Source of the DNA: Armigeres subalbatus
Taxonomy: Eukaryota; Arthropoda; Insecta; Diptera; Culicidae
Direction: 5' to 3'
DNA: 64,000 nucleotides
Assembly: GCF_024139115.2 (NCBI RefSeq)
Contig: NC_085139.1
Coordinates: 14,789,533 to 14,853,532 of the forward strand
Shown here: positions 47,026 through 57,945 of the stretch, piece by piece
Numbering within the stretch: the stretch's first letter is position 1
Layout: every line of letters begins with the position of its first letter
The notes under the pieces: model-generated
What the model was told of the DNA's origin: nothing
The model's database searches: none
Seen by the model: the letters and a program-made list of their open reading frames with translations, nothing else
Program-made: the position numbers and the translations under genes

Positions 47026-47393
47026 TTCAACTACATTTTACATTGTGTCAAAGGAAGTTTGACAGTTTTATAAATTCCTGCATGAGAAATCGTTAAACTA
47101 TTGGACAGTTTTGAAATTTTGCATGAAATACAAATCTTATAAAGCGATAACATTATCCAATAGGAAATGTACAGAAAAAGTTGAAAATGAAACAAACTGC
47201 ATAACAAAGTAAAAAAAAATCGAACAAGTCATACCTTGTAGGCAATCTAATAAGATAAAGGATGAGACACAGTCTCAATCGTAAGAGAATTATTATTAGC
47301 GTAAAGAACCACATGCTAGCGTTAGAAACTACTTCTTACAGACTACATTAATGCTAATAGTACGTTAGTTGACACTTGGAATGTACTCACGGT
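47026..47393. other. AT-rich DNA between the gypsy remnant and the candidate exon
   Basis: No gene or repeat was recognised. A run of nine A (about 47209-47219) and weak duplications of TTTGACAGTTTT and TTGGACAGTTTT near 47057 and 47100 are the only features. Confidence 0.4.
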
Positions 47394-47543
47394 TTAAATC
47401 CCTCGCAGATATCGTTTATCAGGTTACCGGTCATCATTTGATAAAGGTAGAACGCATGGCGAGCCGTCGTAAGTCGATTCCTTCTCGCCGGGATCACCAC
47501 CGACCGAGTGTCGCCGCAGCTACCGTTGTGTGATCCGTCGTTC
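47394..47543 (-). CDS. Candidate internal exon of an unrecognised host gene
   Basis: On the minus strand CTATTTTTTTTAG at 47544-47556 is a good splice acceptor, and GTGAGTAC at 47393 and below is a canonical donor. The 150 bp between them are open in one frame that uses the first base to complete a codon: NDGSHNGSCGDTRSVVIPAR followed by RNRLTTARHAFYLYQMMTGN and LINDICEGFK. Base composition is markedly more GC-rich than the flanks, as is typical of insect exons. I do not recognise the protein. A pogo-like MITE sits 17 bp upstream of the exon, in what would be the preceding intron. No partner exon could be joined in phase with confidence. Confidence 0.45.
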
Positions 47544-47559
47544 CTAAAAAAAATAGATA

Positions 47560-47799
47560 CAGTATACCCCCGCTGATCCGACAAATGTATGACCGGACTA
47601 TCGGGGTTTCTCTCGTTAATCCGACTGTCAAATCCATACAAATGAACCGAAATAAAATCACAGCACAAATTTGAAAACTGACAGCATAATTTGTTTAAAT
47701 GGGTGTTGACACTTTTTAAATCCGGAAAATTCCGAATTAGTGAGATCCGGACTAACGAGTCGTCGGACTAACGAGGTCCGGATAAGCGGGGGGATACTG
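47560..47799. mobile_element. 240-bp pogo/Tigger-like MITE
   Basis: The ends are CAGTATACCCCCGCTGATCC on the left and the reverse complement CAGTATCCCCCCGCTTATCC on the right, similar to the CAGTATAACC-TCCG pattern of pogo-group elements. Subterminal TTAATCCGAC and ACTAACGAG motifs repeat inward. TA precedes the left end; the right flank TA is lost. No coding. Confidence 0.65.
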
Positions 47800-47894
47800 T
47801 CTTTATAATTATCGTTCGGAGAAGGTTATCAAAAGTATATGGTGTAGGTACTGTTGATTTTCTAATAGTAGGATGTCTCATAGCCAAATGAAGG

Positions 47895-48310
47895 GTTATG
47901 AATTCCGTGCATGATTGTCATCATGTGGACCACCGTAGATTCTTTTAACTAAGCTCTTTCGTTCGTCCGTATATAAATAAGAAGCATTTTTTCGGAAGAT
48001 CGTCGTCCGTCGAAGCCCCTGCGTAGAGACGTATAGTTGAAACGATGCGATGAGTTCTGTGGCCTTGAACCTGAAATCCTCCTCTTCACACTGTTTCCAT
48101 CGAGTTTTTATCTTTCCCTCGTGGACCGGCATGCCGATGTATGCTACGTTCCGCTGGTTTTGTTATGCGAAGTGTCGTCACATCGTAGGTTCTGCACATG
48201 CGCTGTGTATCCGGGATCATAAGGTCTTTCCGAGCGGGCAGATAGGTTCCCACGTGAACATCAAAGTCAGGAAGATTCAGACGTAAAAGTTGATTATATT
48301 CATAGTTCAT
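47895..48310 (-). pseudogene. Coding-like block with one frameshift, unrecognised
   Basis: The minus strand reads LLRLNLPDFDVHVGTYLPAR and ...RKDLMIPDTQRMCRTYDVTT LRIT in one frame (48310-48150). After a run of four A (about 48158) coding character shifts by one base to NVAYIGMPVHEGKIKTRW, FKATELIASFQLYVSTQGLR and KRIYGG (48150-47920). Both parts have codon-like composition. Dropping one A of the run would join them, so it may be an assembly indel, a pseudogene or an old insert. The stop follows DDNHARNS at 47896. Function unknown; no family recognised. It lies upstream of the candidate exon at 47394-47543 on the same strand. Confidence 0.35.
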
Positions 48311-48518
48311 CCATCTGTTATCCGTTCACATGATTATCCCACGCTGCATAGCTAGAAAAAGACACACAAAGCAATTTCTTCTAAAAGCAAAGAAGGTATT
48401 AAATACTCCCCTCGTTTTGAGCAATTTTATAATTTTGTTCACTCGCGACGCATGCACCACCGATCGAGGGTTGAAAAAAACTACTTTTCGGTTCGTTTGT
48501 ATAGCTTCCGGTTCGTTA

Positions 48519-48898
48519 CACTGAAAACTAAAACTACTCAAAAGTGGGTTGTTTTCTCTCAAAACCTTAGTTTTGGCCAATAACCCAAATTTGAGTAAAA
48601 TGACTTTTCTGCCAATAGGTAGTTTGCCTTTAATCCCATGTAAACAATTTACCCAAAGCTGAGTTTAATTTATCTAAAGCGGACCTTGATCAACCCAAAA
48701 TAGAGAATATTGAATTTACTCAAATTTGGGTTATTAGGCTAAGCAACCTCAGTGAGGTGTTTGCATCTTGCTCTAGTTTTGATAGCAATCATGGGAAAGA
48801 AGGAAAACTACCCAAATTTGGGTAAATTTTTTCAGCGATATTCTCAATAGTGCGTATATTGAACTCAAAGTTTGGGTTGATTTATCTGTCCGTGTACT
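48519..48898. mobile_element. Possible MITE rich in ACCCAAATTTGGGT palindromes
   Basis: ATAACCCAAATTTGAGTAAA at 48580-48599 is exactly inverted at 48715-48734, and further CCCAAATTTGGGT and CAACCCAAA motifs occur to 48878. The outer ends (CACTGAAAAC... and the reverse of ...TCTGTCCGTG) are only weakly alike, so the borders are approximate. Confidence 0.4.
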
Positions 48899-50178
48899 TG
48901 TCATTTCGCGTGCGACGTTTTCAGAACAACGTCACAATGACAGTACGATGATTTTCAGTTGTTAGGGTTGACAATGTTTATTGCATGCAAAAAATTTATG
49001 CTGTCAGTTTGAATTTGATGGGAATAGAGCTGTTCGTTATTTTTTTTGCAGTTTCTTAATAAAGTCAAACAAGTTTGATAATAGGATTTGTATACGTTTA
49101 CGTTAGAGAAGAATCAATGATTGAATTGGACTGAATGTTCTGATAATCATTGAGGATTCATATTAGGTAGCGCTTGACAGCCAAAGGATCAGTCAACCGC
49201 AATACAGTTTTAATTTACTATTAGAATCTTGCCCACGACTAACGTTCGCCATTCGCGTTGGACTTCCAGCGCGTAGGCGCTTTTTTTTTGTACGGGCTGG
49301 AATTTTGTGACGACCAGCGGAGTCTAATTGGGGTTCCATTCATTTTGCTGTGGATCGCGGTGCGACCAAAATTGAGCTTGCGTGTCCGCTAAGGCCTGCC
49401 TTTCGGGGTAGTTAAACGGAGGGGAGTGCAGTTCGTGAGAAAGTCGAGTGAAATTCACCCGACAGTCGTCAAAAACTGTTGAAAAGACCACCATTACGTT
49501 ACACCCCCTGGTGGTCAGGTGTCGAGAGCGCGGTTCCCGTACGTCACCAATTATCGTACGCTGAACCGAACCCGAACCGAGAATTAGTAGCTTTCTTTTA
49601 GTCCTCGCCCGGGAATCGGAAAAGTAAGTGCAGCCGGGTCGAAAGGGAAAGTGGGCTACTAGTTCGAGAAACGGTTATTCCGGACGCTCTCAGGAAGTTA
49701 AAATCAGGCTTTCCGTCCAGCCGCCACTCCCACCGCACCTTTAGTTCGGCCATTTTCACCCAAGCTCACGCCGCCATCGTGTGGAGCATCGAACGCCCAC
49801 TGGCAAGTCGCCGGTACTACGACGCCATCGCGCCAACTGCGTCGCCAGCAACGCCGGAAGAACCTTCGTCTTCGGAACACCGCCGGAAGAACCTTCGTCT
49901 TCGGCACACCGCCGGAAAAACCCTTCGTCTTCGGCGTCCCGCCGGAGAACATCGTCTGCGGCACTCTGCCGCAAAGCCCTCCGTCTTCGGCACCCGCCGC
50001 AACCCGTCATCGCTACCAAAAATCCTGCGCAGGTACGTGGAAACTTGTATAATCATGGCCATGAATTAATTTCCACCTAGCTAGTACAAAATCCCGTCCA
50101 ACCCGAATGAAGTCGTATTAATAAATTTGTTGAATTTGAAGCTCTGAGAGTCAATTGATTTTGTTTCGGCACACGCTT
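48899..50178. other. Unique, partly GC-rich DNA
   Basis: From about 49230 to 50010 the sequence is GC-rich with no long, credible frame. The 49200-49680 part resembles a promoter or leader region in composition only. Overlapping frames at 49704-50080 on both strands stem from the 29-bp tandem repeat in this stretch. Confidence 0.35.
49853..49995 (+). repeat. 29-bp GC-rich minisatellite, about five units
   Basis: The unit is CGCCGGAAGAACCTTCGTCT plus TCGGAACAC. It is repeated with changes from 49853 to 49995. Unit length is 29 or close, so the plus and minus frames that run through it (for example 49704-49964 minus) are not conserved in phase. Confidence 0.65.
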
Positions 50179-50490
50179 AAAATCAATAACACAGATATGT
50201 GTTTGCATCACACAAAACGGACCTAATGCGGAACATCCCCTAGATGAGCGACAGTTAGACAGGCGCAAAAATGCCTCGTACGGTCGTGATAACGGTCCTT
50301 TTCAACATGTTAACGTTTGTACAGATTCCTTGTTTCATGAGGAACCAAATACTGTTGAATATATTGTAATCCAAGCTTCAATAAAACCACACGAGCTATT
50401 TTTGTGGCTGTGTAACTATCGCTCATCTAGGGATGTTCCGCATTAGGTCCGTTTTGTGTGATGCAAACACATCTCTGTGTTATTGATTTT
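50179..50490. mobile_element. 312-bp MITE with ~85-bp inverted ends
   Basis: The left arm starts AAAATCAATAACACAGATAT and passes through CAAAACGGACCTAATGCGGA, ACATCCC and TAGATGAGCGA. The right arm is its near-exact reverse complement. About 150 bp of single-copy DNA lies between. No coding. Confidence 0.75.
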
Positions 50491-51029
50491 AACGATGCAG
50501 TTCCGTGGGAACCTGCTGTTTTTTTTACATTTCCGTTATTTCGTCGGTAGATTGCACCTCAGACTTATATTCCTCTATTGTTTTTGCATTTATTGTTGAG
50601 CGAGCTTAAGTGATTACAAGGGTAACCAGGGCAAGGGATTTAGGGTGGTTTCCAGGATTCAGCGGGTGATTTTGAACATTCAGCCAGCAACCGTTCGAGG
50701 ATTTCCCCTGAGGAATTGTCTCCAAAAATAGTCGGGCAAGTCAACAGACTGGTGGTCTCTCGTACGCGAGAGTGGCGCTAAAGCCACCAAAGTTTAATTA
50801 ATTCCCTCAGACGATTTGCGAACGGTTACATAGTACTACTGAACTGTCAAAAAAGTTCATTTGACGAGGACCGAATTCATTCGTGACGTCATGCTGCAGA
50901 ATCTAATTGCTTTTCCATAATTCAAACCCAGTATCATTTCACTGCCACACAAATACATATTATTCTCAGTTTTTTTTCTCGTTGTAGATTTAGAAACAAA
51001 CGTAATCCATAGTCACATGCCCTCAAGAA
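50491..51029. other. Unique DNA upstream of the I/Jockey-like LINE
   Basis: No gene or known repeat was recognised. Confidence 0.4.
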
Positions 51030-51838
51030 GATAAAAGGCAGAGTTTCAGATTTCACGTCGAGCACCCGTGCGAGACAGCTGCATAGTCCGCGTACGGTCG
51101 ATTATTCTTCCGGATTTTTTCCTCAAAGTCAAAGTTTTTTTACCGAAACTGTTAACATCGAAGTGCTATAGTGAAAGTGTGCTTATTTGTAGCAAACATT
51201 TTTAAAGTTTTCGTAGTTTTTCGCAAAATCAGACGTTTTTTTTGCAAACCTCATCGGCATCCATCGTTACGCAGGCGGAGACATCATCGCCCAACGTCGA
51301 CCACCATCATTACTGATCGTGCGCATCCACCAACACAGGCGCTGCCGTCCCGAAACCCGCTGCAGTAGCTTCGATCACGGCCGTCCGTTTAATGTGTGCT
51401 GCTACAAGTGATAGCCTGTGACATAGTAGTGTGTAGGCTAAGTAAAGTATATTTTTGAGCTCTTTCTCTCTCTCTCTCGTTCTTCCCATCTTTTGATAAT
51501 TTGAACCACGTCTGTGTTTTATCACCCGTTTTCCCTGTGTGTTTGTTAACTATTTTTATTATTTATTTTTCCCCTGTCATAAGTGTTTAATAGTGTGTGT
51601 CTCGCTGCTGCGAGACATTTAAAGTCTGCAATACGATGATGGCGGGGGTACATCGTATCCCTTGTCAGATAATGCCTTGTTGGCTGCTGATGCTCTGCGT
51701 CAAAATAAAATGGACACTAGCAACACCAATGCTTCCCCACGACCCCCGCCTCAAGGCCTACCCGCCCGACTCTAGTGGGCCGTATGTTTATTTTCTTCCG
51801 ACCCAAAGACAAGCGGTTGAATATAAGTCAGATCAGCA

Positions 51839-52630
51839 ATGATCTGGAAAAGCGATTCTCGTCTGTATCCGACCATTGACCTGGTTGGGTCAAGTAAGCT
51901 TCGCGTCACGGTCAGTGATCGCAAACAGGCCAACGAGATTGCCACCTATGAGCTTTTCACTCTCGAATATAAGGTTTATTTACCGTCAGCAGTGTGTGGG
52001 ATCGCGGGGGTGGTGACGGAGGGAAGTATGACATGCGACGATTTGAAACAAGGTTTCGGTCGTTTCAAGAACGCTTCTTTGCCTCCTGTTGCTATACTAG
52101 ATTGCAAACAAATGTATTCAGTGTCGCAGAAGGGGGAGAATCGAGTTATTCGCCTTCAGACTTCTTCTGTCTGTGACCTTCCTCCGGGTCCGCACTGCCC
52201 TGATTATGTGGTGATTGGAAAACCTCGTCAACCTGTTCGGTTGTATGTACCGATGGTGATGGACTGTGTTGATTGCAAGCAACTGGGCCACACCACTCAG
52301 TACTGCTGCAATAAACCTCGCTGTGCATCATGCGGAGAAAAGCATGTGGAAGGGGCGTGCAAGACGGCACCAAAATGTCTCTATTGTAAAAAAAGCCATC
52401 CACATGCTCTTGAAGCTTGCCCAACGTACATACAGCAGCGAATACACCAGCAGCGGTCTCTTCAGCAGCGTTCTCGGCGAAGTTACGCCGAAATGTTGAG
52501 GAAGGCCACTCCAGTCGTTTCTGACACCATCTACTCTCGTCTCTTCTTTCGGACGATCAAGTTAGCTCTGACTCCGAGGTTGGTAATGGGGTTCCCTTTG
52601 TTTTCAATGGCTCAACGAGGAAGAGAATAA
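51839..52630 (+). pseudogene. Gag-like ORF1 with zinc knuckles (I/Jockey-group LINE)
   Basis: A 263-codon plus frame covers most of ORF1. It has LVGSSKLRVTVSDRKQANEI near the start, GVVTEGSMTCDDLKQGFGRF in the middle, and C-terminal cysteine/histidine knuckles CVDCKQLGHTTQYC, CASCGEKHVEGAC and CLYCKKSHPHALEAC at roughly residues 140-200. A Gln/Arg-rich tail (QQRIHQQRSLQQRSRRSYAE) follows. The N-terminal part, DTSNTNASPRPPPQGLPARL at about 51712, is in another frame, so the 51839 Met is not the native start. A short internal frame shift near 52120-52190 may also exist, since the alternative frame gives GGESSYSPSDFF. The protein binds element RNA. Confidence 0.7.
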
Positions 52631-53033
52631 AACAGAGCCAGCGACCCTCGAAAAAGCCTAGAAAACAACCTCAAAGTGAGCCCCAAGCCAACATGGCGAA
52701 ATTCAATGCGGGTGTAAAAACTCAAAAACTTTCAACTTTTGAGGTTTCACATCGCGATGGCGGAGAGATGCCCCCACTCGTGCGATTTCCCATTCGGAAC
52801 CAGAGCATAGAGAGCGAGCAGAAGAACCACCCAGCGCGCCAATGTTCACACTGTCTGGCATCGTAGAGCTCATCCTCAACTTCTTTGATGCTTCCGACTG
52901 CGTGAAGAACATGTTCAAACTGTTCTTCATATTCTGACTCCTATCCTGAAGCAGCTGGCTTCAAAAACGCCCCTCCTCGAGTCATTTTGTATCCTTCTAT
53001 GGCTAACTTAGTCAATAAGGGTAACCTGATTTC

Positions 53034-53660
53034 GATTCTACAGTGGAACTGTCGAAGTATTCTTCCAAAATTAGATATTTTCAATTTTTAGTTAATAAAT
53101 TACAATGCGATGCTTTTGCTTTATGTGAAACTTGGCTTACACCAGATGTGAACCTTCATTTTCCTGATTTTAACATAATCCGCCGCGATCAGGCAAATCG
53201 ATATGGAGGGTACTTTTTAGGGATAAAAAAACAGCACTGCTTCTATAGAGTCGATCTTAGTCCGATGTCGTACCGAATCTGTCGCATGTCAGGTGACTTT
53301 TCGAGAAATAGACCTCAGTAGCGCCTCGATAAATACATCTTCCTCAAAACACCGCGATATCTCGTAGAGATCTCTCGCACATCTGCTCGGTTATGTCGAG
53401 CCACGGTTTCTTGGGAGATTTTAACTCCCACCGGAACAGGCTGGGGAACTGTACGACGATAACCGTTCAACAATGATATACGACCTCTGCGACGACTTTA
53501 ATATGTCAATTTTGAATACAGGAGAAGTTACACGAGGGCTCCTCCAGCAAGAGATAGCTGTCTAGATCTTCCATTTGTTCGAGCTCATTATCGTTGGACT
53601 GTACTTGGAAGGTGGTTCAAGATCCCCATGGTAGTGATCATTTGCCGATTGAAGTCTCGA
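53034..53660 (+). pseudogene. Apurinic endonuclease domain of the I/Jockey-group LINE
   Basis: The plus strand shows NLISILQWNCRSILPKLD (53022-53075), FALCETWLTPDVNLHFPDFN (catalytic Glu) and YGGYFLGIKK in one frame, LGDFNSHRNRLGN (about 53415) in another, and DPHGSDHLPIEVS (about 53618-53655) in a third. These are the N, E, D-N and SDH motifs of EEP-type target-nicking nucleases, so all catalytic motifs survive but in three frames with stops between them. Confidence 0.7.
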
Positions 53661-54579
53661 TTTCCAATGAACGTAATCAATCTGTTTCTATCGACCTCTC
53701 ATATGACCTCACGGAGCACATCGATTGGGGAAAATATGCAGGCCATCATTGATGGCGTAATGTCGATAGAAGCACTTCCACCGCGAGAAAAGCACGAGTT
53801 TCTATTCCAGTTGAAGCCGGCCAGTGCCAGGAGCTTCAGTTCGTAGGAAATCACCCAGTCCGTGGTGGGATGTCGAGTGTACACAACTTTATCGCAGAGA
53901 ATCCGCCGCGTTCAAAGAATTTCAGAACACGGTACGATCGTTCTTCACAAACGGTTAACGCTCAGATCCATTTTCAAGAAACTGGTCAAAGTGAAGAAAC
54001 GTGGATATTGGCGCACTTTTTATTTGAAGGTTTGCTGCACGAGACTTCAATGAAAAGTTTGTGGACCGTCAGGAGAAGAATGCGCAACGCGTCGAACATA
54101 AATGAAGATCGTGAAAGCTCGTCGCGGTGGATACTTGACTTTGGAAAGAAAAAAGTCGAGTCAAGTACAAGACACTGAGACGACCACACAGTTGTGGTCG
54201 AAATACGTATCTGCAAAGATAACGAAAATTAACTGGTGGAATTAAATGGACAGTACATAATTCGTCTTAGACGGTTTAATACATTCCACTAAACGAGCTT
54301 AATATATTTTTTGGAAAGAAAGTTTGTCCCGGATTTGGTGCCGAGAGTGAAGCAAAAGCTACGTTATGCTTTTGCTGACAGGGGATAATATGAGATCGTC
54401 CCTTTTCTATAATTGAATTCTCGCTTGCTCTCCTTTCATGTAACAATTTCCTGCTCCAGAGATGGATAGAAATTAGGTTCAATTTGCTTAAAAACCTCCC
54501 AGACGTCGTGAAGAGGCGCTTGTTGGGCCTCGTTCAACCAGTTACTTGGAGTGCAACATTGTTCCAGTTGAATGGAGGC

Positions 54580-55300
54580 AAGTGAGTGCGATATCATCCA
54601 GGAAGCCCAGGAAAACCCTCAAATCGGATTATAATTCAATATCGCCCCATCGGCGATGCGTTGTCCTTTCTTCGGAAGTTGTTGAGAGAAGATGATTCTC
54701 TTCCAGCTAGACACAAATGGGTTGAATCGAATAGTTTTGTCAGATACACAATTTGGTTTCCGCAGGGACTGTCTTTGCATTGCTCTTCTTTCAGAAATTC
54801 AGCCTACTTCCGGCTTAAAAATAGCAAATGGGCTTTCAGTAAGTTTTTGGATATGAAGGAAGGCTTTTGATTCAGTTTTGCGTTCGATGTCTTATCCGAC
54901 AAACTCCACTCATTTAACGGACTTTCACCAATTTTAAACAATTATTTGTACAATGTTGTTGTCAGAGAAGCGTATGAGTTTTTTTTTTTTTTTTCACTTG
55001 GTGACTCAGCAACTTCACGAATTAGCTACGTTTCAGGGCCAACCGCAATTGATCTGCACAGGACCATTGCAAGATACTCTGAACAATTTGTCCACTTGGG
55101 CGCTACGAAGCTGGGTATCCAATTCTCTCCGAGATAAAACTAGAGATGGTTGTCTTTTCAAAAACCATAAGCCGGCAACGTTCACTTCTACAAATGATGG
55201 GGTAAGACAATCGGAGCTCTCAGGAAGGAAATCTCTGTGTTTGCAGCGAAGTTTATCAGGACTTCCGATCATGTCGATATGGACGATGTGAGGAGCCTCG
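54580..55300 (+). pseudogene. Reverse transcriptase lacking its ADD block
   Basis: Pieces of the RT are readable: TQFGFRRDCLCIALLSEI (about 54750-54800), SVCVRCLIRQTP-like and NNYLYN-like traces (54870-54960), then VREAYEFFFFFSLGDSATSR ISYV (54958-55050), continuing directly into SGPTAIDLHRTIARYSEQFV and LGIQFSPR (55046-55137). In related elements the LPQG and ADD catalytic blocks lie between the SYV and SGPTAIDL motifs; here they join with nothing between. About 60-80 residues including the metal-binding aspartates are therefore absent. Confidence 0.65.
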
Positions 55301-55782
55301 TGACCTTGAATCTGTGCTAACTGAACATCTCGGGTCCGGAGAAAACAACCAAAAGCCTATTAGGGAAGTGTTGTCAGGCCTATGATCTCAGAGTACATGT
55401 CCCCAATTGTTGAAGAGTTGCTGAGATGTAAGAGGCCCTGTAATCATTGTCACCCATTCCCTTGTCTGTCGTACCCCATTACAGATGTCTTCCTCTTGTT
55501 GTACATTTTCAGCAATCTCTGTCGTTAATCCCATGTCTTTCTCTCGTCGTTGTCTTTCCAAAAAAAAATTTGTTTGTCCCGATTAGAGATGTAAAATGCG
55601 AGGGAATGTCAACTTTGTGAACATCAACATCGTAATTGCCAAGCACCTAAAATCCGTTTCTTTCCAACTGCTAGTATTGTATTCCCTAACCTCGACTAAA
55701 CCGCGAGTCTTTCGGTTTCCCCTAAACTAACACTATGTATAAGAATCGAGAAATGTATTTGTTAAATTTTGATTTCTCGGCT

Positions 55783-57945
55783 CCATAGCGCTCTTGAAAT
55801 GAGGCTTCCAGGCCTCTTGAAAGAAGGCTTCGAGCCTCTTCTGGAACGAGGCTTCCCGAGCCTCTTGAGAAGGAGGCTTCCGAGCCCTCTTGAAAGGAGG
55901 CTTCGAAGCCTCTTGAAAAGCAGGCTTCAGAGCCTCTTGAAAGGAGGCTTCCGGAGTCTCTTGAAGAGGAGGCTTCCGGGCCTCTTGAGAAGAGGCTTCG
56001 AGCCTCTTGGAACAAGCTTCCGGGCCTCTTGAAAGGAAGCTTCCGAGGCCTCTTGAAAGGAGGCTTCTGAGGCCCCTCTTGAAGGAGGCTTCCGAGCCTC
56101 TTGAAGGCTTCCGGAGCACCTCTTGGGAACGAGGGCTTCGAGGCCTCTTGAAAGGCGGAAGCTTCCAGGCCTCTTGAAGGAGGCTTCCGAGGCCTCTTGA
56201 AAGGGAGGCTTCAGCGAGGCCTCATGAAAGGGGCTTCCCGACCTCTTGAAGAGAGGCTTCCGAGGCCTCTTGAGAGGAAGGCGTCCGGGCCTCTTGAGAG
56301 AATGGGGCTTTCCAGGGCCTCTTGAAGGAGGCTTCCGAGGCGTCTTGAAGGAGAGCTGAGGGCCCTCCCAGAAAGGAGGCTTCCGGGCCTCTTGAAGGGA
56401 GGCTTCCGGAGCCTCTTGAGAGGAGGCTTCCAGGCCTCTTGAGAGGGGGCTTCCAGGCCTCTTGAAGGGGAAGCTTCCGAGGCCCTCTTGAAGGAGGCTT
56501 CCGAGGCCTCTTGGAACGAGGGCTTCCAGGCGCTCTTGGAAGGAGGCTTCCAGGCCTCTTGAAGGAGGGCTTTGGGCTCTCTTGAAAGGGAGGCTTCCGG
56601 GCCTCTTGAGGGCGGGCTTCGGGCCTCTTGCTTGAAAGGAGGCTTCCCGGAGTCTCTTGCCAAAGGGGGGCTTTGGGGCCTCTTGAAGGAGGCTTCCGAG
56701 CCTCTTGGAACAAGGGCTTCCCTGGCCTCTTGAAAAAGGAAGCTTTCCGGGCCTCCTTGAAGGGAGGGCTTCCAGGCCTCTTAGAAGGAGGCTTGGAGCA
56801 CCTCTTGAGAGAAAGGCTGAGGGCTTCCGAGGCCTCTTGAAGGGAGGGGCTTCCGGGCCTCTTGAAAGGAGGGCTTCCAGGCCTCTTGAGAGGAGGCTTC
56901 CAGGCCTCCTTGAAGAGGAGGCTTCCCGACCCCTCTTGAAAGGAGGCTTCCGGGCCACCTCTTGAAAGGAGGCTTCCAGGCCTCTTGAAAGGAGGCTGAG
57001 GGTTTCTTAAGAAAGGAGGGCTTCCGGCAGGGCCTCCTTGAAAGGAGGCTTCCAGGCCTCCGGGAACAGGGGCTTCCAGGCCTCTTCAGAAGGAGGGCTT
57101 GAGGCCCCTCTTGAGAGGAGGGTTTCCAGCGAGCCTCTTGAAGGAGGCTTCCGAGGCACTGCCTGAAGGGAAGCTTCGGGCCCTCTTGAAAGGAGGCGTC
57201 GGGCCTCTTGAAGGGAGAGGCGTCCAGGAAGCTCTTGAAGGAGGGCTTCCTGGCCTCTTGAAGGAGGGCTTCCAGGCCCTCTTGAAAGGAGGGCTTCGAG
57301 GCCTCTTGAAGGGAGGCACCGGGCCTCTTAGAGGGAAGCTTCCGAGGCCTCTTGAAAGGAGGCTTCCAGGGCTCTTGAAGAAGGAGGCTTCCGAGGCCTC
57401 CCGAGGGAGGGCTTTGAGGGCCTCTTCGAAGGAGGCTTCCGGGCCTCTTGCAGAGGAGGCTTCCGGGCCTCTTGAAAGGAGGCTTGGGCCCTCTTGAAAG
57501 GGAGGCTTCCAGGCCCCTCTTGAAAGGAGGCTTCCGGGCCTCTTGAGAGGAGGCTTCGAGAGCACTGCTTGAAGAGCTTGAGCCTCCTGAAGGCTTCCAG
57601 GCCTCTTGAAAGGGGGGCTTCGAGGCCTCTTGAAGGGAGGCGTCAGAGCCTCTTGAAATGAGGCTTCCAGGCCTCTTGAAGGAGGCTTCCGGGGCCTCTT
57701 GAAGGGAGGCTTCCGAGCCTCTTGAAGGGGGGTTCCTAGGCCTCTGGAAGGAAGGCTTCCAGGCCTCTTGAAAGGAGGGCTTCCGGGCCTCTTGAAAGGA
57801 GGCTTCTGAGGCCCTCTTGAAAGGAGGCTTCCAGGCCTCTGAAAGGGAGGCTTCCAGTCTCTTGAAAGGAGGCTTCCGAGTCTCTCTCTTGAAAGGAGGC
57901 TTCCGAGCCTCTTGAAGGGAGGCTTCCAGGCCTTTGACAAAGACT
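55783..57945 (-). repeat. 23-bp GC-rich hairpin satellite, array 4, inverted
   Basis: About 2.2 kb or roughly 95 units of the same satellite as at 5331-7100 and 11947-15826 but in the opposite orientation (GGCTTCCGGGCCTCTTGAAA plus GGA on the plus strand). Flavours CCCGG, CTCGG and CCTGG are mixed, and almost every unit has small indels, including at the edges. The minus strand is open over long distances (343 codons at 55927-56958, 296 at 57086-57976) for the same no-stop reason as in the other arrays. Confidence 0.88.

Larger units (their letters stand above)
51030..55779 (+). mobile_element. I/Jockey-group LINE, near full length but decayed
   Basis: The element runs on the plus strand with a leader of about 0.6 kb (51030-51640, including a CT microsatellite at about 51458-51480), a gag-like ORF1 (about 51710-52630), an ORF2 with endonuclease (53030-53660) and reverse transcriptase (54580-55200), and a 3' part to about 55779, where satellite array 4 begins. 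The leader start is approximate. Clade is uncertain: the combination of LQWNCRSI endonuclease and three-knuckle gag fits the I/Jockey superfamily. Multiple frameshifts and an internal RT deletion make it inactive. Confidence 0.7.
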
